Of a DNA stretch of 64,000 bases, positions 44,156 through 52,245 are shown piece after piece. Made by a program: the position numbers and the translations under genes. The stretch's first letter is position 1. Each line of letters starts with the position of its first letter. Source of the stretch: Leucobacter allii (GTDB lineage: Bacteria > Actinomycetota > Actinomycetes > Actinomycetales > Microbacteriaceae); assembly GCF_022919155.1 (NCBI RefSeq), contig NZ_CP095045.1, positions 3,038,001 to 3,102,000 of the forward strand, given 5' to 3'. A model generated the notes under the pieces. The model saw only the letters and a list, made by a program, of their open reading frames with translations, made no database searches and was not told the origin of the DNA.

Positions 44156-45478
44156 TCAGTCGGCGGTGGTCGGAAGGGGTGCGGCGGTGGTCGTCGCGGA
44201 CCGTCGCAGGGAGACGCGGCGCAACCCCAGCACGCCGAGCACGGTGAGCAGCACGAGCGCCGCGTAGTAGATCGCGACCGCCCAGGGGCCGACGCCGGTC
44301 AGCAGCGACTGGGCGATGAGCGGCGTGGAGCCGCCGATGATCGTGGCGCAGATCTGATATGCGGCGGAGACCCCGGTGTAGCGCACATTCACGTCGAAGG
44401 CCTCGGCCAGCGCGTTCGCGAGGAGCCCGTAGTAGCCGGCGCCCGCGCAGGTGTTGAGGACGGCCATGACGGCCAGGAAGACGTAGTTCTGGGACATGAT
44501 CGCCAGGAAGAAGGGGACGACGAGGAGCAGCGTCAGCGCCAGACTCGCGATCATGACGGCGGGTGCGCCGACGCGCTCGGCGATGAGCGCCGCGATCGGC
44601 TGCCAGATGAATTGGAAGATCGACCCGACGAGCAGGATCAGCTGGATCGTCTGGCGATCCATCTCCAGCGTGCCGGTGGTCCAGGCGAGCAGGAAGGTGT
44701 TGGTGAAGTACGCCACGGAGATGCCGAGGATCGATGCGAGGATCCCGAACACCAGCGCGCGGGGCGCGGTCGCGAAGACCCGGATGAGCGGCACCTTGAC
44801 GACCTGCCTGGTCGCCTTCGTGGCGACGAACTCCTCGGATTCCTGCACCCGCATGCGGATGAGCAGCGCGACGATCACGAGCACCGCGGACAGGAGGAAG
44901 GGGATGCGCCAGCCCCACGAGAAGAACTGCGCGTCGGGGAGATTGCCCACGATGAGGAAGATCACGGCGGCGAGGATCGCTCCGGCCGGGGAGCCCTGCT
45001 GGACCCAGGTGCCCGCGAGCCCCTTCTTCTGCGCATCCGCGCCCTCGGTGGCGAGCAGTACGGCGCCGCCCCATTCCCCGCCGACCGCGAAGCCCTGGAG
45101 CGCGCGGAGGAGGACGAGGAGGATGGGAGCGGCGATCCCGATCTGCGCGTAGCTCGGGAGCGCTCCGATCAGCGTCGTCGCGATCCCCATGAGGAGCAGC
45201 GTGACGACGAGGACGTTCTTCCGTCCGAACTTGTCGCCGAAGTGGCCGAACACGATCCCGCCGAGCGGGCGCGCGAGGAATCCCACCCAGAAGGTCGCGA
45301 ACGACGCGAGCAGGCCCGCGCCCGGTGCGATGTCCGGGTAGAAGACCCGGCTGAAGACGAGCGCCGCGGCCGTGCCGAAGATGAAGAAGTCGTACCACTC
45401 GATCGCGGTGCCGACGAATGCGCCGAGCGTTCCCTTGCCGAGGCCGGGCTTTTTCCCGGCGTCGCGGACTGATGACAT
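44156..45478 (-). CDS. MFS transporter, metabolite:H+ symporter family
   Basis: 440 residues, about 12 helices. Early FVGTAIEWYDFFIFGTAAALVF and motif A FLARPLGGIVFGHFGDKFGRKNVL, with LRALQGFAVGGEWGGAVLLATEGA in helix 4, identify the ShiA/KgtP/ProP-like symporter family, which brings in organic acids or small zwitterions. The substrate is not set by sequence; genetic linkage suggests a compound cleaved by the amidohydrolase. First gene of the operon, divergent from a LysR gene. Confidence 0.9.
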   Translation of the reverse strand: MSSVRDAGKKPGLGKGTLGAFVGTAIEWYDFFIFGTAAALVFSRVFYPDIAPGAGLLASFATFWVGFLARPLGGIVFGHFGDKFGRKNVLVVTLLLMGIATTLIGALPSYAQIGIAAPILLVLLRALQGFAVGGEWGGAVLLATEGADAQKKGLAGTWVQQGSPAGAILAAVIFLIVGNLPDAQFFSWGWRIPFLLSAVLVIVALLIRMRVQESEEFVATKATRQVVKVPLIRVFATAPRALVFGILASILGISVAYFTNTFLLAWTTGTLEMDRQTIQLILLVGSIFQFIWQPIAALIAERVGAPAVMIASLALTLLLVVPFFLAIMSQNYVFLAVMAVLNTCAGAGYYGLLANALAEAFDVNVRYTGVSAAYQICATIIGGSTPLIAQSLLTGVGPWAVAIYYAALVLLTVLGVLGLRRVSLRRSATTTAAPLPTTAD

Positions 45479-45570
45479 GACTGACCTTCTTCGCTCAAGT
45501 GCGTGGCACGCGCGGTTCGCGGCGCGTTCAGCATCCTCCCCGGTGGCGGGCTATGCGTCAAATAGCGACA

Positions 45571-45576
45571 TATACT
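45571..45576 (+). promoter_or_regulatory. -10 element, leaderless start of the lysR gene
   Basis: TATACT-N7-ATG. CTATGCG repeats at 45551-45557 and 45575-45581, which with the AT-rich gap is a possible LysR binding region. Confidence 0.5.
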
Positions 45577-45583
45577 ATGCGAT

Positions 45584-46504
45584 ATGCACAAGACGCATAA
45601 CGCTCTCGAGTACTCGATGATCGAGGCGTTCATCGCGGTCGTCGACCACGGATCCACGAATGCCGCGGCTGCGGAGGTGGGGATCACCCAGCCCGCGCTC
45701 TCCCGTCGCATCAAGGGACTCGAGGCCGCGGTGGGGCATCCGCTGTTCCTCAGGAACGCCACGGGTCTCGCCCTGAACGCCCTGGGCGCCGAGTTCCTGC
45801 CCGTCGCCCGGAGCCTGCAGCTGCAGTTCGGCACAGCCTCGCGCTTCATCCGGGGCCGCGCGGGCTCGGGCATGCGTTTCACCGTGGCCTGCCCGAGCAT
45901 CGTGGGGTCGGCCTTCCTGGCTCCGTTCATCGCCTCGGGCGAACAGGGGGTCTCCGACGTCATCGAGGCGCCGACGCGGGCGGTCCACGACCACCTCGTG
46001 CGCAATCGGGCCGACATCGCGATCGTGCCGATGGCACCCGCGGACGGGTACGCGAGTCGTGCGCTCTTCGCGGTGCCCCTCCTCGTCCACTGCGCTCCGG
46101 GCAGTCGCCACCACGGCAGGGCCACGATCGATGTGGCCGAGCTCGCCGACGAGGAGGCCTTCACCTCGAATCGCGAGACGGTCGTCTTCGAACGTCTCGC
46201 ATCGATCGTGTCGGGGATGCCGCGCCCGCCGCGCCTCCGGGAGGCCAGCAGCGGGCCCATGGCGCAGGCCATGGCCGCCGGATCCGGCGGCATCGCACTC
46301 GGGGTCGAGCCGCCGGGCTTCGGTCTCACGGCCGCACTGCTCACGGCGGAGGGGCACGACATCGAGATCACGGAGTGGGCGAGCTGGCACGCGGGGCATC
46401 ACGGGGAGGCCGAGATCCACGCCCTCCTGGACCGTTTCGTCGCCTGGGCGACGGCGGAGTCGTCCATGCACCGGCTGCTCCGCCCCCTGCCGCGCGCACA
46501 GTGA
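45584..46504 (+). CDS. LysR family regulator
   Basis: 306 residues. N-terminal helix-turn-helix MIEAFIAVVDHGSTNAAAAEVGITQPALSRRIKGLEAAVGHPLFLRN, then the periplasmic-binding-like coinducer domain. Divergent from the MFS/amidohydrolase/acetyltransferase operon, the normal arrangement for a LysR activator of an adjacent catabolic operon. The 105-bp gap is AT-rich relative to its surroundings. The ATG is at 45584; no ribosome binding site is evident, consistent with a leaderless start. Confidence 0.9.
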   Translation: MHKTHNALEYSMIEAFIAVVDHGSTNAAAAEVGITQPALSRRIKGLEAAVGHPLFLRNATGLALNALGAEFLPVARSLQLQFGTASRFIRGRAGSGMRFTVACPSIVGSAFLAPFIASGEQGVSDVIEAPTRAVHDHLVRNRADIAIVPMAPADGYASRALFAVPLLVHCAPGSRHHGRATIDVAELADEEAFTSNRETVVFERLASIVSGMPRPPRLREASSGPMAQAMAAGSGGIALGVEPPGFGLTAALLTAEGHDIEITEWASWHAGHHGEAEIHALLDRFVAWATAESSMHRLLRPLPRAQ

Positions 46505-46601
46505 TGGCCCCGTCCGTCGTCATCCGGCGTCGCATTCACCCGACGTTCGGGCTCGTGTGGTTTCGTGGGGGGACGCTGCAGTCCAGACTCGAAGGAGCGA
46601 C

Positions 46602-47447
46602 GTGACCGAACGCACCGTGCCCGTGGGCACCGATCCCGCCTCATCCGCCAGCACGCCGTTCACGGACGCGCACGCGGCGTGGCACGCCGAAGTCGAGGCG
46701 GCGCGCACCGCGCCGTACGGACCGCTGAGCCCCACGGCGATGCACTGGCTGTCGGGCGAACCCCGGCGGCTCCCCGGGCTCCCGGGCATATGGAGCGCCG
46801 ACGGCGAGGGGCTCGTCACGGTGGAGCTGGAGCCCGGCGACGGGGTGAGCCGGGGCGGCGAGGCCGTCTCTGGGACGATCGAGCTGGGACCGCTCACCGG
46901 CATGGCCGGCACCGCGCTCGCCTGGGGCGAGGTGCAGCTCGACATCGCCGCCCGCAGCGGCGGGATCATCGTGCGCCCCCGCGATCCGAACGCGCCCGCC
47001 CGCACGGACTACACCGGCACCCGCACCTTCGCTCCGCGCGAGGAGTGGCGCGTGACGGCTCGTTTCACGCCGCATGCGCGAGCCGGCGTGGAGGTGCCGT
47101 CCGCGGCGGGCGCCGACCGCACGCAGCACTACGACTCCTCGGGGATCGCGGAGTTCGAGGTCGACGGCGAGACCGTCGCGCTCACGCTCTTCGGCTCGGC
47201 CGAGGCCGGCGACCTCCGCGCGATCTTCGCGGACGCGACGGGCGGCGAGCTCACCTTCCCTGCCGCGCGAAACGTCTCCGTCGACCCCGTCGACGACACG
47301 ACCGTCGTCATCGACTTCAACCGGGCCACGAACCCGCCCTGCGCCTATTCGGACAGCGCGACCTGCCCCTTCCCGCCCCCGGAGAACCGGCTGCGGATCC
47401 GCGTCGAGGCCGGGGAGCTCCGTCCCGGCGTCGAGCCCCCGGCCTGA
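46602..47447 (+). CDS. DUF1684 family protein
   Basis: 281 residues from a GTG with GAAGGAG upstream. FTDAHAAWHAEVEAARTAPYGPLSPTAMHWL at the N-terminus and the C-terminal NRATNPPCAYSDSATCPFPPPENRLRIRVEAGE are the signatures of DUF1684. That family has no agreed biochemical role; the Cys-rich NPPCAYSDSATCPFPP block is its most conserved part. No signal peptide, so it is probably cytosolic. Follows the LysR gene on the same strand after 97 bp but seems a separate unit; a 59-bp palindromic element lies at its 3' side. Confidence 0.82.
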   Translation: MTERTVPVGTDPASSASTPFTDAHAAWHAEVEAARTAPYGPLSPTAMHWLSGEPRRLPGLPGIWSADGEGLVTVELEPGDGVSRGGEAVSGTIELGPLTGMAGTALAWGEVQLDIAARSGGIIVRPRDPNAPARTDYTGTRTFAPREEWRVTARFTPHARAGVEVPSAAGADRTQHYDSSGIAEFEVDGETVALTLFGSAEAGDLRAIFADATGGELTFPAARNVSVDPVDDTTVVIDFNRATNPPCAYSDSATCPFPPPENRLRIRVEAGELRPGVEPPA

Positions 47448-47535
47448 GCCGTCTCGGCTCTCCCCGGTTCCCCGGTTCCCGGCTCCCCGTTTCTCCACTC
47501 CCCGCACTTCGCCTCCCCGTGCTTCTTCCCCGCTC

Positions 47536-47594
47536 TTCGCACGTCAGGAGTTGTCGCCTGGACCGGTCCCAGGTGACAACTCCTGACGTGCGAA
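47536..47594. repeat. 59-bp dispersed palindromic element, copy D (symmetric)
   Basis: Left arm TTCGCACGTCAGGAGTTGTC (47536-47555) is the perfect inverse of 47575-47594. The 19-bp centre also pairs imperfectly (CCTGG/CCAGG). Unlike copies A-C, both halves carry the right-arm sequence. It lies between convergent DUF1684 (+) and binding protein (-) genes. Confidence 0.92.
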
Positions 47595-47636
47595 GAACTC
47601 AGAAAGCGCAAGAACCGCGAAGCGCGGCGCGGAGGT

Positions 47637-48635
47637 CTACGGGCGGGGCAGTCCCGGCGGGTTGACGAGCGACTCGGCGACCGCCTCCTCCTGCTGACCC
47701 CAGCGCTCGAGCACCTCGGCGTAGGTGCCGTCCTCGATGAGGGTGTTGAGCACGATCGACACGGGATCGACGAGCCCGCTGCCCTTCGCCGTCACCGCGC
47801 CGACCTGGCCGTCGACCGGGTACGCGCTGTTGAACTTGCCGACGACCGCGGTCTCCCCGAGGGTCGCGGCCTGGAACGCGGCGAGGGAGTAGGGCAGGAT
47901 GCTCACGTCCGCGCGCCCCGAGGTGAGCGCCAGGAGCCCGGCGGCCGTATCCTCGTAGTACACGGCCTCGCCGGGGTCGATCCCGGCCTGCTCGTTCTGC
48001 GCGAACCAGTCGAGCAGGTACGCCTCCTGGTTCGTGCCGCTGCCGACGATGACCTTCAGCCCCGAGACGTCCGCGGGCTCGGCGATCTCCGTGATCTCGG
48101 AGCCCGCGGCCACGGTGAACGCCATGACGGCGTCGCGGTAGGTCGCGAAGTCGAAGAGCTCCTTGCGCTCCTCGGTGACGCCGATGTTGATGAGGGCGAT
48201 GTCGTACTTGCCGGATTCGACGCCGAGCGGCCAGTCGGCCCAGGCGACGTTCTCGGGCGCGTACTCGAGGTCGAGCCCCTCGGCGATGAGCGAGGCGAAA
48301 TCGGCGTCGCTGCCGATGATCGTCGTGGAGTCGTCCTCGGCGAAGAACGAGGTCGGCGGGGCGCCCGCGCCGAGGATCGCGACGGTGAGCTTCCCCTCCT
48401 GGACGGGCTCGAAGCCGCTCTCGGCGAGCGCGTCGACGGCCTCGGCGACCGGCTCGATGTGGGGACGGGTCTCGACGTTCGCCGAGGTGAGGTCGAAGGC
48501 GACCTCGCTCGTCTCGGGGGCGGCGGCCTCCTTCGCCGACTTCTCGTCGTCGGTGACGATGGCCGAGCAGGCGGCGAGGGCGAGGGCTCCGACCCCCGCC
48601 AGGACGGCGAGGGAGAGGCGGGTACGACGTGACAT
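47637..48635 (-). CDS. Amino-acid-type ABC binding lipoprotein, copy 1
   Basis: 332 residues. Signal peptide with lipobox LAAC and Cys23; then a type II periplasmic-binding fold (SBP_bac_3): GKLTVAILGAGAPPTSFFAEDD, VAWADWPLGVESGKYDIALINIGVTEERKELFDFATY, LKVIVGSGTNQEAYLLDWFAQN. A tandem paralog lies upstream (48800-49816). Both end with NPPGLPRP, so they arose by duplication. Likely ligand, from the neighbouring monooxygenases, is a sulfur-containing amino acid derivative. GGAG lies four bases before the ATG. Confidence 0.88.
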   Translation of the reverse strand: MSRRTRLSLAVLAGVGALALAACSAIVTDDEKSAKEAAAPETSEVAFDLTSANVETRPHIEPVAEAVDALAESGFEPVQEGKLTVAILGAGAPPTSFFAEDDSTTIIGSDADFASLIAEGLDLEYAPENVAWADWPLGVESGKYDIALINIGVTEERKELFDFATYRDAVMAFTVAAGSEITEIAEPADVSGLKVIVGSGTNQEAYLLDWFAQNEQAGIDPGEAVYYEDTAAGLLALTSGRADVSILPYSLAAFQAATLGETAVVGKFNSAYPVDGQVGAVTAKGSGLVDPVSIVLNTLIEDGTYAEVLERWGQQEEAVAESLVNPPGLPRP

Positions 48636-48720
48636 GATGCTCCAGGTCTCGGAATGGGTGAATGGGAGAGGGGCGGGATCGCAACGGACCCCGTGGCGCG
48701 GGATCGCGTCTCCGGGATGC

Positions 48721-48740
48721 GCGCGATCACTGATTCGCGC
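48721..48740. other. Imperfect palindrome next to the inter-SBP hairpin
   Basis: GCGCGATCACTGATTCGCGC pairs over almost its full length with one bulged base. It adjoins the large hairpin at 48741-48781. Confidence 0.45.
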
Positions 48741-48781
48741 GCAGCGGGCGGGACATCGGGAGCCGATGCCCCGCCCGCTGC
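48741..48781 (-). terminator. Hairpin between the two binding protein genes
   Basis: GCAGCGGGCGGGACATCGG (48741-48759) pairs with 48763-48781 with one mismatch and a three-base loop. It sits 19 bp past the stop of the upstream binding protein gene. No T tract follows, so it may be a partial terminator or an mRNA-stabilising structure. Confidence 0.55.
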
Positions 48782-48799
48782 GGCGGGTGCCGCCCCGGG

Positions 48800-49816
48800 T
48801 TACGGGCGGGGCAGGCCGGGCGGGTTGACCAGGGATTCCTCGACGGCCTCGTCCTCGAGGTCCCAGCGCGCGAGCGCCTCGGCGTAGGTGCCGTCCTCGA
48901 TGATCGAGTTGAGCACGATCGCGACGGGATCGATGAGCCCGTTGCCCTTCGCCGTGGTCACCCCGATCTGGGCGTTCTCGGGGTACCCGCCGTTGAGCGT
49001 GCCGACGACCTTGGACTCCCCGCTCACCGCGGCGACGTACGCGGCCGTCGGGTTCGGCCCGAAGACGGCGTCGACGCGGCCGGAGACGAGGGCGAGCTGC
49101 CCCGCGGCGTTGTCGTCGTAGTAGACGGGCTCGCCCGGCTCGAGCCCGTTGGCCTCGTTCTCGGCGAACCAGTCGAGCAGGATCTTCTCCTGATTCGTCC
49201 CGCTGCCCACGACGACCTTGAGGCCGGCGACGTCCTCGGCCTTCGTGATCGACTCGATGTCGCTGTCGGCGGCGACGGAGAAGGCGAGCACGTCGTTGCG
49301 GTGGGTGGCGAAGTCGAAGAGGTCCTTGCGCTCCTCCGTCACGGTGACGTTGGAGACGACGACGTCGTACTTGCCGGACTCGACGCCGAGCGGCCAGTCG
49401 GCCCAGGCGACGTTCTCCGGGGCGAACTCGAGCCCGAGGCCGTCGGCCACGAGGCTCGCGATGTCCGGCTCGATGCCGAGCAGCGTCGCGTTGTCGTCCT
49501 CGGCGAGGAAGCCGAGCGGGGCCTCGTACGCGGAGACGGCGACCGTGAGCTTGCCGTCCTGGATGGGTTCGAAGCCGCTCGCCTCGAGCGCCTCGACGGC
49601 CTCCGGGACGGGGTCGATGCGCGGGCGGTCGTCGGCGTTCGCGCTGGTGAGATCGAACGGCGACTCCCCGGCGGTGGTCCCGGAGGAGGCGGGCGCGGCG
49701 GCCGCCGAGTCCTCGTCGGTGACGACGGCGCTGCAGGCGGTGAGCCCGGAGAGCGCGACGGCGGTCAGGAGCGCGAGGCCGATGCCGGCGCGTCGGGTGC
49801 TGGGCGTGAGGGGCAT
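48800..49816 (-). CDS. Amino-acid-type ABC binding lipoprotein, copy 2
   Basis: 338 residues. Lipobox LTAC with Cys28. The mature sequence parallels copy 1 along its length (FDLTSANADDRPRIDPVPEAVEALEASGFEP, ENVAWADWPLGVESGKYD, VVVGSGTNQEKILLDWFAEN, SIIEDGTYAEALARW). The ligand-contact stretch differs (VSAYEAPLGFLAEDDNATLLG against ILGAGAPPTSFFAEDDSTTIIG), so the two probably recognise related but different molecules. ATG at 49816 with AAGGA upstream; a longer open frame to 49927 has no signal peptide. TcyJ/TcyK in Bacillus are a comparable tandem pair. Confidence 0.88.
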   Translation of the reverse strand: MPLTPSTRRAGIGLALLTAVALSGLTACSAVVTDEDSAAAAPASSGTTAGESPFDLTSANADDRPRIDPVPEAVEALEASGFEPIQDGKLTVAVSAYEAPLGFLAEDDNATLLGIEPDIASLVADGLGLEFAPENVAWADWPLGVESGKYDVVVSNVTVTEERKDLFDFATHRNDVLAFSVAADSDIESITKAEDVAGLKVVVGSGTNQEKILLDWFAENEANGLEPGEPVYYDDNAAGQLALVSGRVDAVFGPNPTAAYVAAVSGESKVVGTLNGGYPENAQIGVTTAKGNGLIDPVAIVLNSIIEDGTYAEALARWDLEDEAVEESLVNPPGLPRP

Positions 49817-50157
49817 GATGAGTCCTTCGGTGTACGGATGGGGTGGGCGGAGGATCGCGATTCGGTGCGCGATGCGGGTTCGGTGAGACGTTTTCGGGCG
49901 CATTCGTCCGACCGACGCCGCATCCACGACCGAAGCTGCGCGCGGGGCGGAAGCGGGGCGGAGCGGAGCGGGCGGAACGGAGCGGAGCGGGGCGGGACGG
50001 GTCGGAGGGCGCGGGGCGGGTCGGAGAGCGCGGAACGGGGCTGGGCGGAAACGGGGCGGGCAGAGGATCGCGATGCGGAAGCGGGACGGGAGCCTGGGCG
50101 GAAGCAGGACGGGAGCGGGGGCGGCGACGGGGATCGGGCGGGCTGGGGATCCTTCGG
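49817..50157. other. G-rich intergenic region with degenerate short repeats
   Basis: 341 bp between the ATPase stop and the second binding protein gene, both on the minus strand. The plus strand is rich in GGAGCGG, GGGCGG and GGCGGAA words repeated irregularly from 49940 to 50140. No gene or clear terminator was seen. It may separate transport ATPase/permease and binding protein transcripts. Confidence 0.7.
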
Positions 50158-51049
50158 CTAGATCACCCAGTCCAGGAACTCCTGGGTGCGCGCCTGCTCC
50201 GGAGCGCGCAGCACCTGGTCGGGCGTGCCCTCCTCGACGACGCGGCCGGCGTCGAGGAAGACGACGTGATCCGACACCTCGGTGGCGAAGCCGATCTCGT
50301 GGGTGACGATGATGAGCGTCGTGCCGCCGTGGGCGAGGTCGCGAATCACCCGGAGCACCTCGCCGACCAGTTCGGGGTCGAGTGCGCTCGTCGGCTCGTC
50401 GAAGAGCAGCACGTCGGGTTCGAGGGCGAGGGCCCGCGCGATCGCGACGCGCTGCTGCTGACCCCCGAGAGCTGCCTCGGGTAGTGATCGGCGCGGTCGG
50501 CGAGTCCGACCCGGTCGAGCAGCACGCGCGCCTGGGCGATGGCCTCGGCCTTCTTCGCCCGCTTCAGCCCGAGGGGGCCTCGATGATGTTCTCGAGCGCG
50601 GTGAGGTGCGGGAAGAGGTTGAAGTTCTGGAAGACCATGCCGACCCGCGTGCGGCGCTGCAGCACCTGCTTCTCGTGGAGCTCGTGCAGCTTGCCGCCGC
50701 GGCGCTCGTAGCCGATGTACTCGCCGTCGATCGTGATCGATCCGGCGTCGATCGTCTCGAGGTGGTTGATGGCGCGCAGCAGGGTCGACTTCCCGGAGCC
50801 CGAGGGGCCGAGGAGCGTGACCACCTGGCCCGGGCGCACCGTAAGCGTGATGTCGTGGAGCACCTCGTGCTCGCCGTACGACTTGTGCACGCCCGCGATC
50901 TCCACGAGGCCCGTGCGGGGCGCCGGCCCGGCGCTCGCGTCGGATCCCGCAGCGGACGCGGGCGCGGCAGCAGGATCGACGGCGACCGCGGGATCGGCGA
51001 CGGCCCCGGCGGGATCGACCGGGGTGTCGGTGATGGCATTGATCGTCAT
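50158..51049 (-). pseudogene. Polar amino acid ABC ATPase, two apparent frameshifts
   Basis: ATG at 51049, stop at 50158. Read in order: a low-complexity Ala/Asp/Pro N-terminal extension of about 45 residues, then Walker A (LLGPSGSGKSTLL), Q-loop (MVFQNFNLFPHLTALENIIEAP). At the G run 50573-50577 (plus strand) one base is missing. The frame then continues with GLKRAKKAEAIAQARVLLDRVGLADRADHYPRQL to the C run 50462-50466, where a second base is missing. After it GGQQQRVAIARALALEPDVLLFDEPTSALDPELVGEVL runs to the end. Adding one base at each run gives 297 residues and a complete GlnQ/TcyN-like ATPase. The permease gene ends 10 bp upstream. Confidence 0.85.
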
Positions 51050-51059
51050 GGCGGGCCTC

Positions 51060-52106
51060 CTAATGCACGCTCGAGTTGAGTGCGGCGACGGTGTGGGGCG
51101 AGGCGCTCGCGGGCGCCTCCGCGCCGGACGCCTCCGAGCGGTCGCGGGCGGCGCCGCTCCCCCGCCCGACGACGCGTCGGATGCTGCGGCGCAGCTTCTG
51201 CAGCGGCGTGGGCGGCAGCTCGCGCGCGGTGCCGCGCGCGAAGCGGCGCTCGATGTAGTACTGGGCCACGCTGAGCACGGTCGTGAAGATCGTGTACCAG
51301 ACCGCGGCGACGAGCAGCAGCGGCACGACCTGCTGATTGCGGTTGTAGATGACCTGGACTGTGTAGAAGAGCTCGGGCAGCGCCACGATGAAGACGACCG
51401 AGGTGCCCTTGAGGAGGCCGATGACCTCGTTGAAGGCATTGGGGAGGATCGCCCGCGCCGCCTGCGGCAGCGTGATGCGGAAGAAGCGGCGGCTGCGCGG
51501 GATGCCGAGCGCCTTCGCCGCCTCGATCTGCCCCTGGTCGACGGAGAGGAGGCCGCCGCGGATGATCTCGGCGGAGTACGCCGCCTGGTGCAGCGAGAGG
51601 CCGAGGATCGCCGCCACGGAGGAGGAGAGCAGGCGGACGGTGTCGAACTCGACGACCCAGAAGTCGTAGGTGAAGGGCCAGCCGATGCCGAGCGTGGGGA
51701 ACAGGTAGCCGAGGTTGTACCAGATCACCAGCTGCACGACGAGCGGCACGGAGCGGAAGAACCAGATGAAGCCCCATGCGAAGGAGTTCAGCAGCGGCGA
51801 TCCCGAGAGCCGTGCGAGGGCGAGGAGTCCGCCGAGCAGGAAGCCGATGACGGCCGAGACCGCGGTGAGCCAGAGCGTCAGCCACAGGCCGCGCAGCACG
51901 GCGTCGTTGAAGAAGTACTCGGCGAACACGTGCCACCGCCACTGCGGGTTCGAGAAGAAGGTCCACACGAGCTGGGCCAGCAGGAACACCGCGATCGCGC
52001 TGAAGATCCAGCGCCACCAGTGCTTCAGCGGCACGACGTCCTGCGGCGTCGGCCGGGTGGCGGATCGGTTCACCACCTCTGCGGGGGCCTCGAGCGTTGC
52101 GGTCAT
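51060..52106 (-). CDS. Polar amino acid ABC permease
   Basis: 348 residues. A cytoplasmic N-terminal 30, one extra helix (about 34-52), then the His/Glu/Gln-type permease core: LRGLWLTLWLTAVSAVIGFLLGGLLALAR, RSVPLVVQLVIWYNLG, AYSAEIIRGGLLSVDQGQIEAAKALGIPRSRRFFRITLPQAARAILP (EAA coupling loop). The C-terminal 55 residues are polar. Only one permease gene is present, so the channel is probably a homodimer. ATG at 52106 has GAAGGA upstream. The operon is permease, ATPase, then the two binding proteins. Confidence 0.92.
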   Translation of the reverse strand: MTATLEAPAEVVNRSATRPTPQDVVPLKHWWRWIFSAIAVFLLAQLVWTFFSNPQWRWHVFAEYFFNDAVLRGLWLTLWLTAVSAVIGFLLGGLLALARLSGSPLLNSFAWGFIWFFRSVPLVVQLVIWYNLGYLFPTLGIGWPFTYDFWVVEFDTVRLLSSSVAAILGLSLHQAAYSAEIIRGGLLSVDQGQIEAAKALGIPRSRRFFRITLPQAARAILPNAFNEVIGLLKGTSVVFIVALPELFYTVQVIYNRNQQVVPLLLVAAVWYTIFTTVLSVAQYYIERRFARGTARELPPTPLQKLRRSIRRVVGRGSGAARDRSEASGAEAPASASPHTVAALNSSVH

Positions 52107-52180
52107 GTGCGGGTCCTTCACGGTTCGGGATCTCGGGCGGGCGCCCGATTCGATCACATTCGACTATGGGAGATATGCGT

Positions 52181-52190
52181 TGAGCTTATG
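52181..52190 (-). promoter_or_regulatory. Shared motif upstream of the permease operon
   Basis: Minus strand CATAAGCTCA, containing a TAAGCT -10-like hexamer (52188-52183). The identical 10-mer lies in front of the monooxygenase operon at 57791-57800. Confidence 0.5.
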
Positions 52191-52245
52191 TGGCTCGATG
52201 CGGCCGACCAAGCACCGTTGCAACACAGCGCAAGAAACGCCGACG

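Noticed and set aside
42197..45472. Open frame of over 1000 codons on the plus strand
   Set aside because: Opposite the clear amidohydrolase and MFS genes; its Arg/Glu/His-rich translation has no domain features.
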